A stretch of 64,000 nucleotides of DNA from Intestinimonas sp052065695 (GTDB lineage Bacteria > Bacillota > Clostridia > Oscillospirales > Oscillospiraceae). A model generated the notes under the pieces. It did not search any database and was not told where the DNA came from. It worked only from the letters and a program-made list of their open reading frames with translations. Every line of letters starts with the position of its first letter. Positions within the stretch are counted from its first letter, which is position 1. Below, piece by piece: positions 33,814 through 42,916 of the stretch. The position numbers and the translations under genes are program-made. The stretch is taken from the NCBI RefSeq assembly GCF_052065695.1, contig NZ_JBQHTM010000010.1, positions 12,402-76,401 of the forward strand. Direction: 5' to 3'.

Positions 33814-35139
33814 TTAATAGTGATATTTCCGCCGCTTTCCCACCAGGAAGGCGGCGGTCACCGCCACGGCCAGCAGCTCTGCCGCCGCCGTGGCCGCCCA
33901 GATGCCGTCCAGACCCCAGAGTAGGGGGAGCAGCAACACCGCTGCCACCTGGAACACCAGAGTCCGCAGGAATGAGATGAGGGCGGAGACCAGTCCATCG
34001 TTCAGGGCAGTGAAAAAAGAAGAGCCGAAAATGGCCAGGCCCGAAAAGAGAAAGGAGAAGGAATAGAGCCGGAAGCCCCGCAGGGTAAGGGCCAGGAGGG
34101 CGGGGTCATACCCCACAAACAATCGTGATAACGGCAGTGCCAGCAGCTCTGCCGCGGCGAACATGAGCAGGGCAAAGACGCCCACAATACCCAGGCTCCG
34201 CCGAAGGAGCCCCCGGAGCTCTCCATAGTGTCCCGCCCCATCGTGGTAGCTGATCACTGGCGCCGTCCCCACGGAGTAGCCCAGAAAAGCCGCCTGGAAA
34301 ATGAGGCTGACATACATCAAGACTCCGTAGGCGGCGATGCCGTCCTCGCCGGCGTAGCGCAGGAGCTGGAAGTTATAGAGCATCCCCACCACGGACATGG
34401 AGATGTTGGACAAAAACTCGGAGGAGCCGTTGGTGCAGGTCTTGCATAGGGCCCGCCAGTCCAACCCGGCTTTGGTCAGGCGGAGCAGGCTCCGGTTGGG
34501 GCGGCTGAAATAGAGCAGCGGCAGCAGCCCGCCCACACACTGACTCATGGCGGTGGCGGCGGCAGCCCCCTCCAGCCCCCAGGAGAGGCCGGCCACGAAC
34601 AGGGCATCCAGCACCACGTTGGTCATGCCTGCCGCCACCGTCACAGCCAGGCCCAGCTTGGGCTTTTCCGCCGTGGCAAACAGGCACTGGAACTCATACT
34701 GGAGGACGTAGGCGGGAATGGCCAGCAGGATGATGCGCCCGTAGGTCACACTGTCCGCCAGCATCTCCCCCTCCGCCCCCAGCAGAGCGGCCACGGGCGC
34801 CAGAAGCAGCTGGCCCAGGATGGCCAGGCCCACGCCGCAGAGGAGGGAAACCCACACCAGCATGGAGAAGATCCGGTTGGCCTTTTCCCGGTCTCCCTCC
34901 CCCAGGGTCTTGGCGATCAGAGCGCCGCCGCCGGTGCCGAACATGAACCCCACGCACCCCAGAATGAGCAGGAAAGGCATAATGAAGTTGACGGCGGCGA
35001 AGGAGGTCTTACCCACAAAGTTGGAGACAAAAAATCCATCTACCACGCCATAGATGGAGGTGAACACCAGCATCACGATAGACGGGAAGGTAAAGCGCAG
35101 CAGACGCCGGCAGGTAAAGTGGTCGGAGAGCCGGATCAT
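33814..35139 (-). CDS. MATE-family efflux transporter
   Basis: A 441-residue, twelve-helix multidrug/toxin exporter driven by Na+ or H+. The N-terminal half begins LLRFTFPSIVMLVFTSIYGVVDGFFVSNFVG, followed by FIMPFLLILGCVGFMFGTGGGALIAKTLGEGD, the usual MATE start. The second half repeats the pattern (AGEDGIAAYGVLMYVSLIFQAAFLGYSVGTAPVISYHDGAG). ATG 35139 overlaps the stop of the upstream MarR gene (ATGA), so they are translated together; an in-frame extension would lie wholly inside the MarR gene. Expression is probably relieved when the MarR protein binds a drug-like ligand. Confidence 0.92.
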   Translation of the reverse strand: MIRLSDHFTCRRLLRFTFPSIVMLVFTSIYGVVDGFFVSNFVGKTSFAAVNFIMPFLLILGCVGFMFGTGGGALIAKTLGEGDREKANRIFSMLVWVSLLCGVGLAILGQLLLAPVAALLGAEGEMLADSVTYGRIILLAIPAYVLQYEFQCLFATAEKPKLGLAVTVAAGMTNVVLDALFVAGLSWGLEGAAAATAMSQCVGGLLPLLYFSRPNRSLLRLTKAGLDWRALCKTCTNGSSEFLSNISMSVVGMLYNFQLLRYAGEDGIAAYGVLMYVSLIFQAAFLGYSVGTAPVISYHDGAGHYGELRGLLRRSLGIVGVFALLMFAAAELLALPLSRLFVGYDPALLALTLRGFRLYSFSFLFSGLAIFGSSFFTALNDGLVSALISFLRTLVFQVAAVLLLPLLWGLDGIWAATAAAELLAVAVTAAFLVGKRRKYHY

Positions 35140-35597
35140 ACGTCTCTCCCCCGGGCCTTCCGTCCCCGCAGCGCCTCCAACTGCTCCCGCATTCCCATCA
35201 GGAAGCGCTCGGCCAGGGCCACATACTGCTCTACCTCTTCCGGCGTCCAGGCATCCAGGATCTCGTTCTCCATCCGGATGATCTCCTGGGCGGTGCCGGC
35301 GGCATAGACCTCCCCCGCCGTTGTCAGGCAAACCCGTTTGGCCTTGCCGTCTACCGCCTCCAGGTAGACGACCCCCTCTTTCTCCAGCTTCCGCACCGCC
35401 GAGTTCACCGTCTGCTTGCTCAGCCCGCACTGCCGGCAGATCTCATGGAGCGGACAACGACCGCCGCTGATACAGATGGTATAGAGGATCTGGGACACGC
35501 TGTCCGACATGCCCAGCAGCAGCGAGGCGTCATGATAGACGCCCTCCAACTCCCCCAACAGGTGATTGTAGCGTTTGATAGTGGAATTTTCTTCCAT
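35136..35597 (-). CDS. MarR-family transcriptional regulator
   Basis: A 153-residue winged-helix repressor. Helix-turn-helix lies near residues 52-75 (LHEICRQCGLSKQTVNSAVRKLEKEG), followed by the wing VVYLEAVDGKAKRVCLTTAG. N- and C-terminal helices would form the dimer. It is first in a two-gene operon with a MATE pump and directly follows a perfect 20-bp palindrome that probably is its own operator. SD AGGGAGGGA is upstream of ATG 35597. A drug- or phenolic-responsive repressor controlling its own pump is the usual arrangement. Confidence 0.92.
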   Translation of the reverse strand: MEENSTIKRYNHLLGELEGVYHDASLLLGMSDSVSQILYTICISGGRCPLHEICRQCGLSKQTVNSAVRKLEKEGVVYLEAVDGKAKRVCLTTAGEVYAAGTAQEIIRMENEILDAWTPEEVEQYVALAERFLMGMREQLEALRGRKARGRDV

Positions 35598-35611
35598 ATC
35601 TTTCCCTCCCT

Positions 35612-35661
35612 AATGGTCCGAAATCATACTATATGGTATGATAGTATGATTTCGGACCATT
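35612..35661. promoter_or_regulatory. 20-bp perfect inverted repeat, MarR operator candidate
   Basis: Left arm 35612-35631 (AATGGTCCGAAATCATACTA) and right arm 35642-35661 are exact reverse complements around a 10-base centre, starting 15 bases upstream of the MarR start codon. Repeated ATCATACTA/TAGTATGAT cores look like a dimer site. Confidence 0.8.
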
Positions 35662-35703
35662 GTCAACCGTTTTCTGTTCACATCCTCAATGGCTGTGGAA
35701 AGC

Positions 35704-35740
35704 AAAAAAAGACCGGCCGCTGCAAGAGCAGCGGCCGGTC
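35704..35740 (-). terminator. terminator of the molybdenum hydroxylase operon
   Basis: Perfect 13-bp stem GACCGGCCGCTGC (35711-35723) / GCAGCGGCCGGTC (35728-35740), with TTTTTTT on the minus strand. Confidence 0.9.
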
Positions 35741-35755
35741 TTTCCATTTAAACGG

Positions 35756-38053
35756 TTAAACGGTTTCTTCCCGATTCTGTGCCATGCCCAGGACCAGCTT
35801 CTCCGCCGTGATGGGGAGATCCCGGACCTGGACCCCCGTGGCGTTGCGGATGGCGTGGGCCACGGCGGGGGCGGGAGTATTGATGACCACCTCGCCGATG
35901 GACTTGGCCCCGAAGGGGCCGTTGGGCTCATAGCTCTCCTCGAACTCCACCCGGATCTGGGGCAGATCGGTGCGGCTGGGGATCTTGTACTGCAGGAAGG
36001 AGTTGTTGGCCATCATGCCCCGGCCGTCATAGCACACGTCCTCAAAGAGGGCCATGCCGATGCCCTGGGCGATGCCGCCCTCGGCCTGGATGCGGGCCAG
36101 GTTCTTGTTGACCACGGTGCCGCAGTCCACCACGCCCACATAGTCCACCACCTTGACTTCACCGGTCTCCAGGTCGGCCTCCACCTCGGCGAAGCCTGCC
36201 ATCAACGGCGGCGGCGAGGTGGGACTGCAGTGGCTGGCGGTGGCGGTGAGCCACTGGGAGCCCGGTCCCACCACCGAGTCCTGGCCCAGCTTGGCTAGGG
36301 TGATCCGGGTATCCGGGTTAGTGTGGTCGTAGACCACCTGGCCGTCGAACCGTGCTCGCTCGGGGTGGATGCCCAGTCGGCGGGCGCCCTCGCTGGTGAT
36401 CTTCTCCACCAGCTCGGTGCAGGCCTTCACCACGGCGGTGCCGGTGACATAGGTGGTGCTGGAGGCGTAGGAGCCGGTGTCATAGGGGGAGTAGTCGGTG
36501 TCGATGGGGGCCACGCTGATCCACTCCATGGGGCACTCCAGCACCTCGGCGGCCATCTGGGCCAGGATGGTGTCACAGCCGGTGCCCATGTCGGTGGCGC
36601 CGATCATCAGGGTGTAGAAGCCGTCGTCATTGAGTTTGATGGTGACGGTGGCGGTGTCCACGGCGGAGATACCGGAGCCCTGCATGGTGATGGCCATGCC
36701 CACGCCCCGGACGTGCCGGTCGTCCACCCGGACGCTGGGGTACTTCTCCGCCCAGCCGATCATCTCCATGCCCCGCTGGATGCACTGGGGCAGGCAGGAA
36801 CTGCTCAGGGGCTCGTTGTAGTAGGCCGGCATATTCATGCCTTGCTGGGGCAGGTTTTTGAGCCGCAGCTGGGCCGGGTCCATGCCCAGCTGGGCGGCCA
36901 ACTCATTGACAGCCGACTCCATGGCGAAGCAGCCCTGGGTGGCGCCATAGCCCCGGTAGGCCCCTGCCGCCATGGTGTTGGTGTAGACCACCTCATAGGT
37001 GAAGCGGAAGGCGGCGTCCTTGGCGTAGAGGGGGATATTCTTGTGGCCCACCAGGCCCACGGTGGTGGAGGCGTGCTCGCCGTAGGCGCCGGCATTGGAG
37101 AGGGCGTGCATGTCCACCGCCTTGATGGTGCCGTCCCGCATGGCGCCTACCCGGACATGGACCCGCATCTGGTGGCGGCTGTTGGAGGCCTGGAAGACCT
37201 CCCGGCGGGTGTAGACGATCTTGGCCGGCCGGCCGGTGCGCAGGGTCACCAGGGCGGGAAAGAGCTCGCTCACCAGGGTCTGCTTGGCACCGAAGCCGCC
37301 GCCGATCCGGGGCTTGGTCACCCGCACCGCTCCCTGGGGCAGCCCCAGGGCATGGGCGATGATCCGGCGGCAGTGGAAGGGCACCTGGGTGGAGGAGGTG
37401 ACGTTGAGCCGCCCCGTCTGGTCCAGCCAGGTGTAGGTGGAGAAGGTCTCCATCATGGCCTGGGCATTGGCCTTGGTGTAGTAGGTCCGGTCCACCACCA
37501 CGTCGCACCCGGCCAGGGCGGCCTCCACGTCGCCGTCGGACTCACAGCCGCTGGAGACCAGGTTCCGGGACGGGTCCCCGCCGATGTTGAAGTTGGTGTG
37601 GTAATCGGACTCCGGATGGATCACGGAGGGGTTGTCCAGAGCCTTTTCAAAATCGATGACCGGCTCCAGCACCTCATACTTCACCTGGATCATCCGCATG
37701 GCCTTGTCCACGCTGGCCTCGTCCCGGCCGGCTACAATGGCCACCGGGTCCCCCACATACCGCACCACCTGGTCCAGGATGTACCGGTCGTAGGGGCTGG
37801 GTTCAGGATAGGACTGTCCCGCCAGGGTATAGCGGATCTTGGGCACGTCCTCCCAGGTCAGGATGCAGGCGATGCCGGTGACCCGGCTGGCCGTTTCCTT
37901 CCGGATGGACTTGATGCGGGCAAAGGCGTAGGGGCTGCGGAGGACCTTCACCACCAGGCAGTCCCGTGGAGCCAGGTCATCGGTGTAGAGGCCCTTGCCG
38001 CTGGTGAGGGCCATGCCGTCGGTCTTGGGGATGGCCTTGTTCACATAGCGCAT
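35756..38053 (-). CDS. xanthine-dehydrogenase-family molybdopterin-binding subunit
   Basis: The large catalytic subunit of a molybdenum hydroxylase, which oxidises purines, aldehydes or N-heterocycles with water as oxygen source. 765 residues. Motifs: RIGGGFGAKQT (about 250-260), AGAYRGYGATQGCFAMESAVNELA (about 356-379), MGTGCDTILAQMAAE, and the C-terminal GPFGAKSIGEVVINTPAPAV near 715-734 with the catalytic Glu. It is third in a tight operon (FAD, 2Fe-2S, Mo subunits), overlapping the previous gene by 13 bases. ATG 38053. Substrate cannot be fixed from sequence; no guanine deaminase, purine permease or selenium-maturation gene lies nearby. Confidence 0.92.
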   Translation of the reverse strand: MRYVNKAIPKTDGMALTSGKGLYTDDLAPRDCLVVKVLRSPYAFARIKSIRKETASRVTGIACILTWEDVPKIRYTLAGQSYPEPSPYDRYILDQVVRYVGDPVAIVAGRDEASVDKAMRMIQVKYEVLEPVIDFEKALDNPSVIHPESDYHTNFNIGGDPSRNLVSSGCESDGDVEAALAGCDVVVDRTYYTKANAQAMMETFSTYTWLDQTGRLNVTSSTQVPFHCRRIIAHALGLPQGAVRVTKPRIGGGFGAKQTLVSELFPALVTLRTGRPAKIVYTRREVFQASNSRHQMRVHVRVGAMRDGTIKAVDMHALSNAGAYGEHASTTVGLVGHKNIPLYAKDAAFRFTYEVVYTNTMAAGAYRGYGATQGCFAMESAVNELAAQLGMDPAQLRLKNLPQQGMNMPAYYNEPLSSSCLPQCIQRGMEMIGWAEKYPSVRVDDRHVRGVGMAITMQGSGISAVDTATVTIKLNDDGFYTLMIGATDMGTGCDTILAQMAAEVLECPMEWISVAPIDTDYSPYDTGSYASSTTYVTGTAVVKACTELVEKITSEGARRLGIHPERARFDGQVVYDHTNPDTRITLAKLGQDSVVGPGSQWLTATASHCSPTSPPPLMAGFAEVEADLETGEVKVVDYVGVVDCGTVVNKNLARIQAEGGIAQGIGMALFEDVCYDGRGMMANNSFLQYKIPSRTDLPQIRVEFEESYEPNGPFGAKSIGEVVINTPAPAVAHAIRNATGVQVRDLPITAEKLVLGMAQNREETV

Positions 38054-38520
38054 GCCTGGACCTCCTTTTCCGCTCTCTCGTCCAGCCAGGCCCGGATGGC
38101 CCGCATCTGCCCGGCGTAGCCGGTGCAGCGGCAGAGGTTGCCAGAGAGGTACTGCCGGACCTCCTCATCGGTGGGGTGGTCCAACTCCCGGCCCATGGCC
38201 AGCACGGCCATGATGAGGCCAGGGCTGCAATAGCCGCACTGCTCGGCTCCCTCGTCCACCAGGAAGCGGGCAAACTCCTGGGCCTCCTCCTGCACCCCCT
38301 CCAGGGTGGTGACGTTTTTGCCGTCGGCCCGGGCGGCGGGGTAGGAGCAGGAGAGCACGGGGCTCCCCTCCACCCAGACGGTACACAGGCCGCAGTTGGA
38401 GGTGTCACACCCCCGCTTCACGCTGTAAATGCCATATTTGCGCAGAAAATCCAACAGCATCATGTCGTTGGGGATGTGCTTGTTGAGCACCTCTCCGTTG
38501 ACGGTGATCTTCACCTTCAC
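38041..38520 (-). CDS. (2Fe-2S)-binding subunit of molybdenum hydroxylase
   Basis: Small electron-transfer subunit, 159 residues, carrying two [2Fe-2S] clusters between the Mo and FAD sites. The plant-ferredoxin-type cluster is GCDTSNCGLCTVWVEG with a fourth Cys in PVLSC (about 38-60). The second cluster is CGYCSPGLIMA (about 99-109) and CRCTGY (about 132-137). All eight cysteines are visible. It overlaps both neighbours by a few bases (ATGA with the FAD subunit upstream), as expected for a translationally coupled heterotrimer. Confidence 0.95.
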   Translation of the reverse strand: MKVKITVNGEVLNKHIPNDMMLLDFLRKYGIYSVKRGCDTSNCGLCTVWVEGSPVLSCSYPAARADGKNVTTLEGVQEEAQEFARFLVDEGAEQCGYCSPGLIMAVLAMGRELDHPTDEEVRQYLSGNLCRCTGYAGQMRAIRAWLDERAEKEVQACAM

Positions 38521-39317
38521 GCCTGTTCCCCTCCCTTCCCGCAGGCCTCAGCGGCCCGGCGGACCAGCACTTTGGTCATCTCCCGGCGGTAGTCGGCCCC
38601 CGCCCGCAGGTCCGTGCCGAAGGTCAGCTCCCGGGCGGCGGCCTCGCCGGCCTCCTCCGGGGTACCGCCGGCGGCCAGACAGGCGGCGGCCTCCGCCGAA
38701 CGCCGGGCGCTGGCCGGACGGGCCCCCACGGATACGATCCATTCGTCGTCCAGGCGGCTCACTCCCACCGCCAGCAGGGGCAGGTCGGTGGTGGAGCGGC
38801 GCAGGCTCTCATAGGCGGCGGTGCGCCCGTCATCCCGGACCCGGACCTTGACCAGGATGTCGTCAAAGTGGATGGGCATGGCCATGAAGTCGGCCAGGGG
38901 GATCTCCCCCTGCCGGTAGAGGACCACCGTGGCGTCCAGGGCCAGCAGGGCCGCCGTCACGTCAGAGAAACCAAACCGGGAGTAGACCGAGCCGCCCACG
39001 GTGGCACAGTTGCGGAACTGGACGCCCACAATGTGCGCCACGCAGCGGCTCAGGAGGCCGCCGAAGCGGCCGGCCAGTTCCGGCGCCGTCTCCATCTGCC
39101 GCAGGGTAGCGCAGGCGCCGATCTCCACCCAGCCGTCCCGGACCTCGATCCGGTCCAGCCCCAGCTGGGTGAGGTCGATGGCGGTGCGCAGCCGCCGCCG
39201 GCCCATCTTCAGCCAGCAACAGCCACCCAAAATCACGTTGTTCTTCGGATCCCGGCTGAGCAGCTCGTAGGCTGCCTCCAGGGACTGGGGGAACATGTAG
39301 CTTTTGATGGTGTACAA
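38517..39317 (-). CDS. FAD-binding subunit of molybdenum hydroxylase
   Basis: Medium subunit, about 266 residues, that passes electrons from the Fe-S clusters to an acceptor such as NAD. CO-dehydrogenase-flavoprotein-type motifs are ILGGCCWLKMG near 32-42 (compare AGGT loop) and NCATVGGSVYSRF near 100-112 with the family's GG-S pattern. I favour TTG 39317, seven bases after GGAGG, giving MYTIKSYMFPQSLEAAYELL, the usual family beginning; ATG 39323 is only one base from that site. It is first in the operon. A -10-like TATAAT is at 39430-39435 on the minus strand and the roughly 100-base leader is GC-rich with a GCCCGC/GCGGGC hairpin. Confidence 0.88.
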   Translation of the reverse strand: MYTIKSYMFPQSLEAAYELLSRDPKNNVILGGCCWLKMGRRRLRTAIDLTQLGLDRIEVRDGWVEIGACATLRQMETAPELAGRFGGLLSRCVAHIVGVQFRNCATVGGSVYSRFGFSDVTAALLALDATVVLYRQGEIPLADFMAMPIHFDDILVKVRVRDDGRTAAYESLRRSTTDLPLLAVGVSRLDDEWIVSVGARPASARRSAEAAACLAAGGTPEEAGEAAARELTFGTDLRAGADYRREMTKVLVRRAAEACGKGGEQA

Positions 39318-39555
39318 ATCCATCCCTCCAAAATAATGCCGCAGGACGGCCTCTGCCATCCCGCGGCGCCCGCTCCGCGGCGGGCTCCCCCTGCCGGATC
39401 ATACCTGCGGGGAAATCTCTTCAGGATAGATTATAGCGGATCAGGTCGAATTTGTATAGCACGGAATGGGCTTCCAGTAAAATCTCTGTGCTCTGCACGA
39501 AAGATGGCCCCTTCCGCCCCCCTTCCCCCGTAATTTCTCCTATGCTCTGGCGTTC

Positions 39556-40686
39556 TCACCGTTTTTCCGCCGGGTCGGACCAGGTGTAGAGCAGGACGGC
39601 CAGGGCCACGGTGACCGGCACCGCCAGCACGATGCCGAAGCTGCCGGAGAGGCCCTGCATGATGGCGATGCCGATGTTGTTGGAGTTGATGATCTGCTGG
39701 TAGGGCAGCGCATAGGCGTAGTCCAGCACCAGCATGGAGACGCTGCCGCCGGCAAAGGCCAGGATCAGGGTGTTGGAGTCGGTGCCCATCATGTCCCGGC
39801 CCACGTGCATCCCCGCCTTGAAGAGGTCCCGGCGGGAGATGGCAGGGTTCTGGGCGTGGAGCTCGGCGATGGCGCTGCCGATGGACATGGCCACGTCCAT
39901 CACCGCCCCCAGGCTGGAGATGAGCAGCCCGGAGAAGAGGAGCCCTCCCACCTGGACCCCGCTGGTGCTGGCCAGGGTCAGGAGGCTCTTGATGTCCGAC
40001 ACGTTCCAGCCCGTGATGCCGGTGGCCAGGCTGAAGACGGTGGCGGCGATGCCGGCGATGATGACCCCCGCCACCGTGCCTCCGGTGGCGACCAAAGTCT
40101 TTTTGGTGGGGCCGCCGATGAGGTACATGGTGACCAGGGTGGTGACCACGCAGATGAACACCGCCACCCAGAAGGGGGACCACCCCTGATAGACCAGCGG
40201 GAGGTACACAAACAGGATGCAGAAAAGGGTAAAGACCAGGCCCAGCGCGCCCTTGACTCCCTGCTTGCCGCCCACCAGGCAGAGCACCAGCAGATAGGCC
40301 GCCGCGAAGCCGTAGATGACCCACTCCCGGTCCTGGGAATAGATGCTGGTGATGGTGGACTCCCCCGCCACGCTCTGCATGACGACAACATGCATCCCCA
40401 CCGTGCAGCCGGCGCCGAACAGAAAGCCGGAGGAGCTGGTGGTCTCCAGCTCCTGCCCCGCCCGAACGCCGGTGGTCATGCGCACCACCACCCGCTGCTC
40501 CCCCACCCGGGAGCCGTCGGGCTGGAGGTTGTCCTGGAGGATCTGGGTGACCACACCCTTTTCAAAGGTCTGGCCCTCCCGGTTGACCAGGGCAATCCGT
40601 TCCCCCTGGTTGATCCGGATTACAAACAGCACAAATACCGCCAAAAGAAGCAGTGGGACTCCCCACCGCAGAAAACGTGCTCTCAT
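39556..40686 (-). CDS. YibE/F-family membrane protein
   Basis: About 376 residues. A first helix (residues 6-24, GVPLLLLAVFVLFVIRI) is followed by an external region of about 110 residues with beta-rich sequence (EKGVVTQILQDN.., RVVVRMTTGVRAGQE), then seven helices including LVLCLVGGKQGVKGALGLVFTLFCILFVYLPLVYQG and GTDSNTLILAFAGGSVSML. This is the YibE/YibF layout in Gram-positives; the function is not known. ATG 40686 gives a normal membrane start, but its ribosome site is weak. An ATG at 40719 would fall at the foot of the preceding terminator. It is a single gene. Confidence 0.8.
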   Translation of the reverse strand: MRARFLRWGVPLLLLAVFVLFVIRINQGERIALVNREGQTFEKGVVTQILQDNLQPDGSRVGEQRVVVRMTTGVRAGQELETTSSSGFLFGAGCTVGMHVVVMQSVAGESTITSIYSQDREWVIYGFAAAYLLVLCLVGGKQGVKGALGLVFTLFCILFVYLPLVYQGWSPFWVAVFICVVTTLVTMYLIGGPTKKTLVATGGTVAGVIIAGIAATVFSLATGITGWNVSDIKSLLTLASTSGVQVGGLLFSGLLISSLGAVMDVAMSIGSAIAELHAQNPAISRRDLFKAGMHVGRDMMGTDSNTLILAFAGGSVSMLVLDYAYALPYQQIINSNNIGIAIMQGLSGSFGIVLAVPVTVALAVLLYTWSDPAEKR

Positions 40687-40722
40687 TATAAACCCTGTAC
40701 CGCCTTTCCGTCTGAACATAAA

Positions 40723-40751
40723 GATTCCCGGCGGCTATGCCGCCGGGAATC
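40723..40751 (-). terminator. hairpin after the metallophosphoesterase gene
   Basis: Perfect 13-bp stem GATTCCCGGCGGC (40723-40735) / GCCGCCGGGAATC (40739-40751), loop TAT, followed by a short TTTAT on the minus strand. Confidence 0.7.
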
Positions 40752-40779
40752 CGTGTCTTACACCGTCTGTGCCGTCAGC

Positions 40780-42657
40780 TCAGGCGCCCAGGGACACACC
40801 CAGGGTGGCCAGGAAGGAGGCGGTCACATAGTAGTTGCCGTCAGCCAGCATGGCGCCGGTGGTGACGCTCTTCCCGTCCACGGTGAGGGTCAGGGAGGCG
40901 GCGGCACCGGCAGTGGCATTGGCGGTGGGCACCGCTCCGGTGTAAGCGGCGCCGGTGGTGACCACCACACCGTCGTTCCAGGCCACATTGAACTGGCTGT
41001 CGCTGCCGTTCACAGATGCGGCCACATCGCGCAGGCGGTAATAGGTCTCGCCGCCGGCGGTGATGGTGGCCACATTGGCCTGCTCATCCTGGTCAGCATC
41101 GGTCTTCTGGATGGTGAAGGCGTCGTCAATGGCCTCGGTCTTGCCCTCGGCGGTCACCTGGTAGGTGACGATGGAGAAGGAGTCGGCATCCATCTCGATG
41201 ACGGAGTAGGAGGGCAGCCAGTTCTGGCTCCGGTTGGCGATGTAGTCCTGCTGAGCGGCGATGAGCTCATAGAACTTGGAGCCGAAGGCGGAGTTGGCGG
41301 TCATATACAGGGTGCCCTTGGGGTTGACCACTGTGTTACCGGTGGTGTCCTCAATGGTGTAGCAGCCGTTGTCGGCCTGGAAGGCGTCGTGGGCGGCGGT
41401 GCCGGCGGTGTCGCCCTCCTCGGGGTACAGGGGGATCTTTTCGTCAGTCTGGGTATTGTAGGCGTTGTCCCAGTCGTAGTCGCTGCCGTCCTCGTTCAGA
41501 CGGAACTCGTAGGTGCCGTGGGTCTGGCCGTCGCCGTAGAGCAGCTTGGAGCGGCTGTAGGTGTGGTCGTGGCCCTGGAGCACCACGTCGATGTCGTACT
41601 CGTCAAAGATGGGCGTGAGCTGGGTCCGCAGGATCATGCCGTCGGTGTCGGAGTGGTCCAGGCCGGTGCCGTAGATGTCCTGGTGGATGGTCACGATGCG
41701 CCAGGCGGCATCGGGATCGGAGGCCACGGCCTCCTGGATGGTCTTCTCGTGCTCGGCCACGTTGTAGTTGTTGGTGTTGAGCACGATGAAGAGGCCGGAG
41801 CCGTAGGAGTAATAGTAGTCGCCGCCGGCCTCCGTCTCACCGTAGCCGGTGGTGTTGGGGTTGTTGAAGTGGTAGGTGTAGTCGGGGTTCAGGGAGTCGT
41901 GGTTGCCGATGGTGGTGGCTACGGGCAGGCTGGCCAGGACAGAGGAGGACAGGTAGCCCGCGTACTCCTCCTCCTTGGCCTGACCGGTCTTGTTGACCTG
42001 GTCCCCGGCGGAGATGATGAAGTTCAGGTCGGGGTTCTGGGCGGAGGCGATTTCCAGGGTGCGGTTCCAGCCGAAGGCGTCGTTGCGGGCAGCGGTGTTG
42101 GCCGCGCCGGAGTCCGCCTTCAGGGTGTCGCTGCCCTGGGTCTGGCCCTTGGAGGCGCCGATCTGAGGATCGCCCACGTAGAGGATCTTCACGCTCTCAA
42201 AGCTGCCGGTCTTGTACTCCTGGACCTCGGTCTGCACGCCGTTTTTCTCCACGGTGTAGTAGTAGGTGGTGTTGGGCTCCAGGCCGGTGACAACCGCGTG
42301 GTTGTAGTCATAGGCCACGCCATCGGTGAGGCTGGTGTCCACCTGGCCGGAGGTACCGGTAAAGGCGGTCAGATTGTCCTTATCGGTGCCGAAATGGACC
42401 ACGGGAGTGGCGGTCTTTCCGGTCTCGCTCTTGCTGTACCAGGCGAAGTTGAGCTCTGTCTCGTCGGCACCGGGGGTCAGGGAGACCTTGGTATAGTCCG
42501 TGGCCACGCTCTCCCACTGGCTCACCCAGGCCTGCCACTCCGCGGAGCCACCTGTGACGCTGCTGTCATTGTAGCTGGCCGCCAGCGCGAAGGGGCATGC
42601 GCTCAGAGCCAGGGTGCCGGCCAGAACACCGGCCAGAATCTTGTTCCGTTTCTGCAT
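40780..42657 (-). CDS. secreted metallophosphoesterase (purple acid phosphatase-like)
   Basis: A 625-residue exported protein. A signal peptide covers about residues 1-27 (KRNKILAGVLAGTLALSACPFALA). A fibronectin-III-like N-terminal domain (to about 150) precedes the calcineurin-type phosphatase core with GDPQIG (about 160), SAGDQVN (about 212), GNHDSLN (about 244), VTIHQDIY (about 311) and LQGHDHTYSRS (about 354-364), which supply the two-metal ligands. The tail after about 500 (ETYYRLRDVAASVNGSDSQFNVAWNDGVV) resembles copper-amine-oxidase N-terminal/stalk repeats. ATG 42657 is nine bases after AAGGAAG; a TTG nine bases further upstream abuts that site. It likely releases phosphate outside the cell. 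Confidence 0.88.
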   Translation of the reverse strand: MQKRNKILAGVLAGTLALSACPFALAASYNDSSVTGGSAEWQAWVSQWESVATDYTKVSLTPGADETELNFAWYSKSETGKTATPVVHFGTDKDNLTAFTGTSGQVDTSLTDGVAYDYNHAVVTGLEPNTTYYYTVEKNGVQTEVQEYKTGSFESVKILYVGDPQIGASKGQTQGSDTLKADSGAANTAARNDAFGWNRTLEIASAQNPDLNFIISAGDQVNKTGQAKEEEYAGYLSSSVLASLPVATTIGNHDSLNPDYTYHFNNPNTTGYGETEAGGDYYYSYGSGLFIVLNTNNYNVAEHEKTIQEAVASDPDAAWRIVTIHQDIYGTGLDHSDTDGMILRTQLTPIFDEYDIDVVLQGHDHTYSRSKLLYGDGQTHGTYEFRLNEDGSDYDWDNAYNTQTDEKIPLYPEEGDTAGTAAHDAFQADNGCYTIEDTTGNTVVNPKGTLYMTANSAFGSKFYELIAAQQDYIANRSQNWLPSYSVIEMDADSFSIVTYQVTAEGKTEAIDDAFTIQKTDADQDEQANVATITAGGETYYRLRDVAASVNGSDSQFNVAWNDGVVVTTGAAYTGAVPTANATAGAAASLTLTVDGKSVTTGAMLADGNYYVTASFLATLGVSLGA

Positions 42658-42916
42658 CTGTTCCAACTTCCTTTATCATTTTGGTTTTTCATTCAGGAAC
42701 CGTGATGCAGTATAGCACTCAAAAATCACGCTTACAATACGTTTTTTGCAACATTTACGCACTTTTTACTTTATTTACAATGCCATGATCGGACTACACA
42801 CTCCCCTTGAAAAGTCGTCCAGAACAGCGCATCAGGCAATCAGACCCGATCGCTCCTGCGCCAGATACCCATCTTTTCGGCGTCCTGGATGCGCTGCTCC
42901 CCGCCGTCTCCAGCGC

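Noticed and set aside
39324..39430. A molybdenum-cofactor riboswitch in the GC-rich leader of the molybdenum hydroxylase operon
   Set aside because: Hairpins are visible, but I could not match the conserved Moco motif blocks by eye.
39805..42705. A 966-codon open plus-strand frame opposite yibE-like and metallophosphoesterase genes
   Set aside because: It spans two well-supported genes on the other strand and shows no domain; it is a composition artefact.
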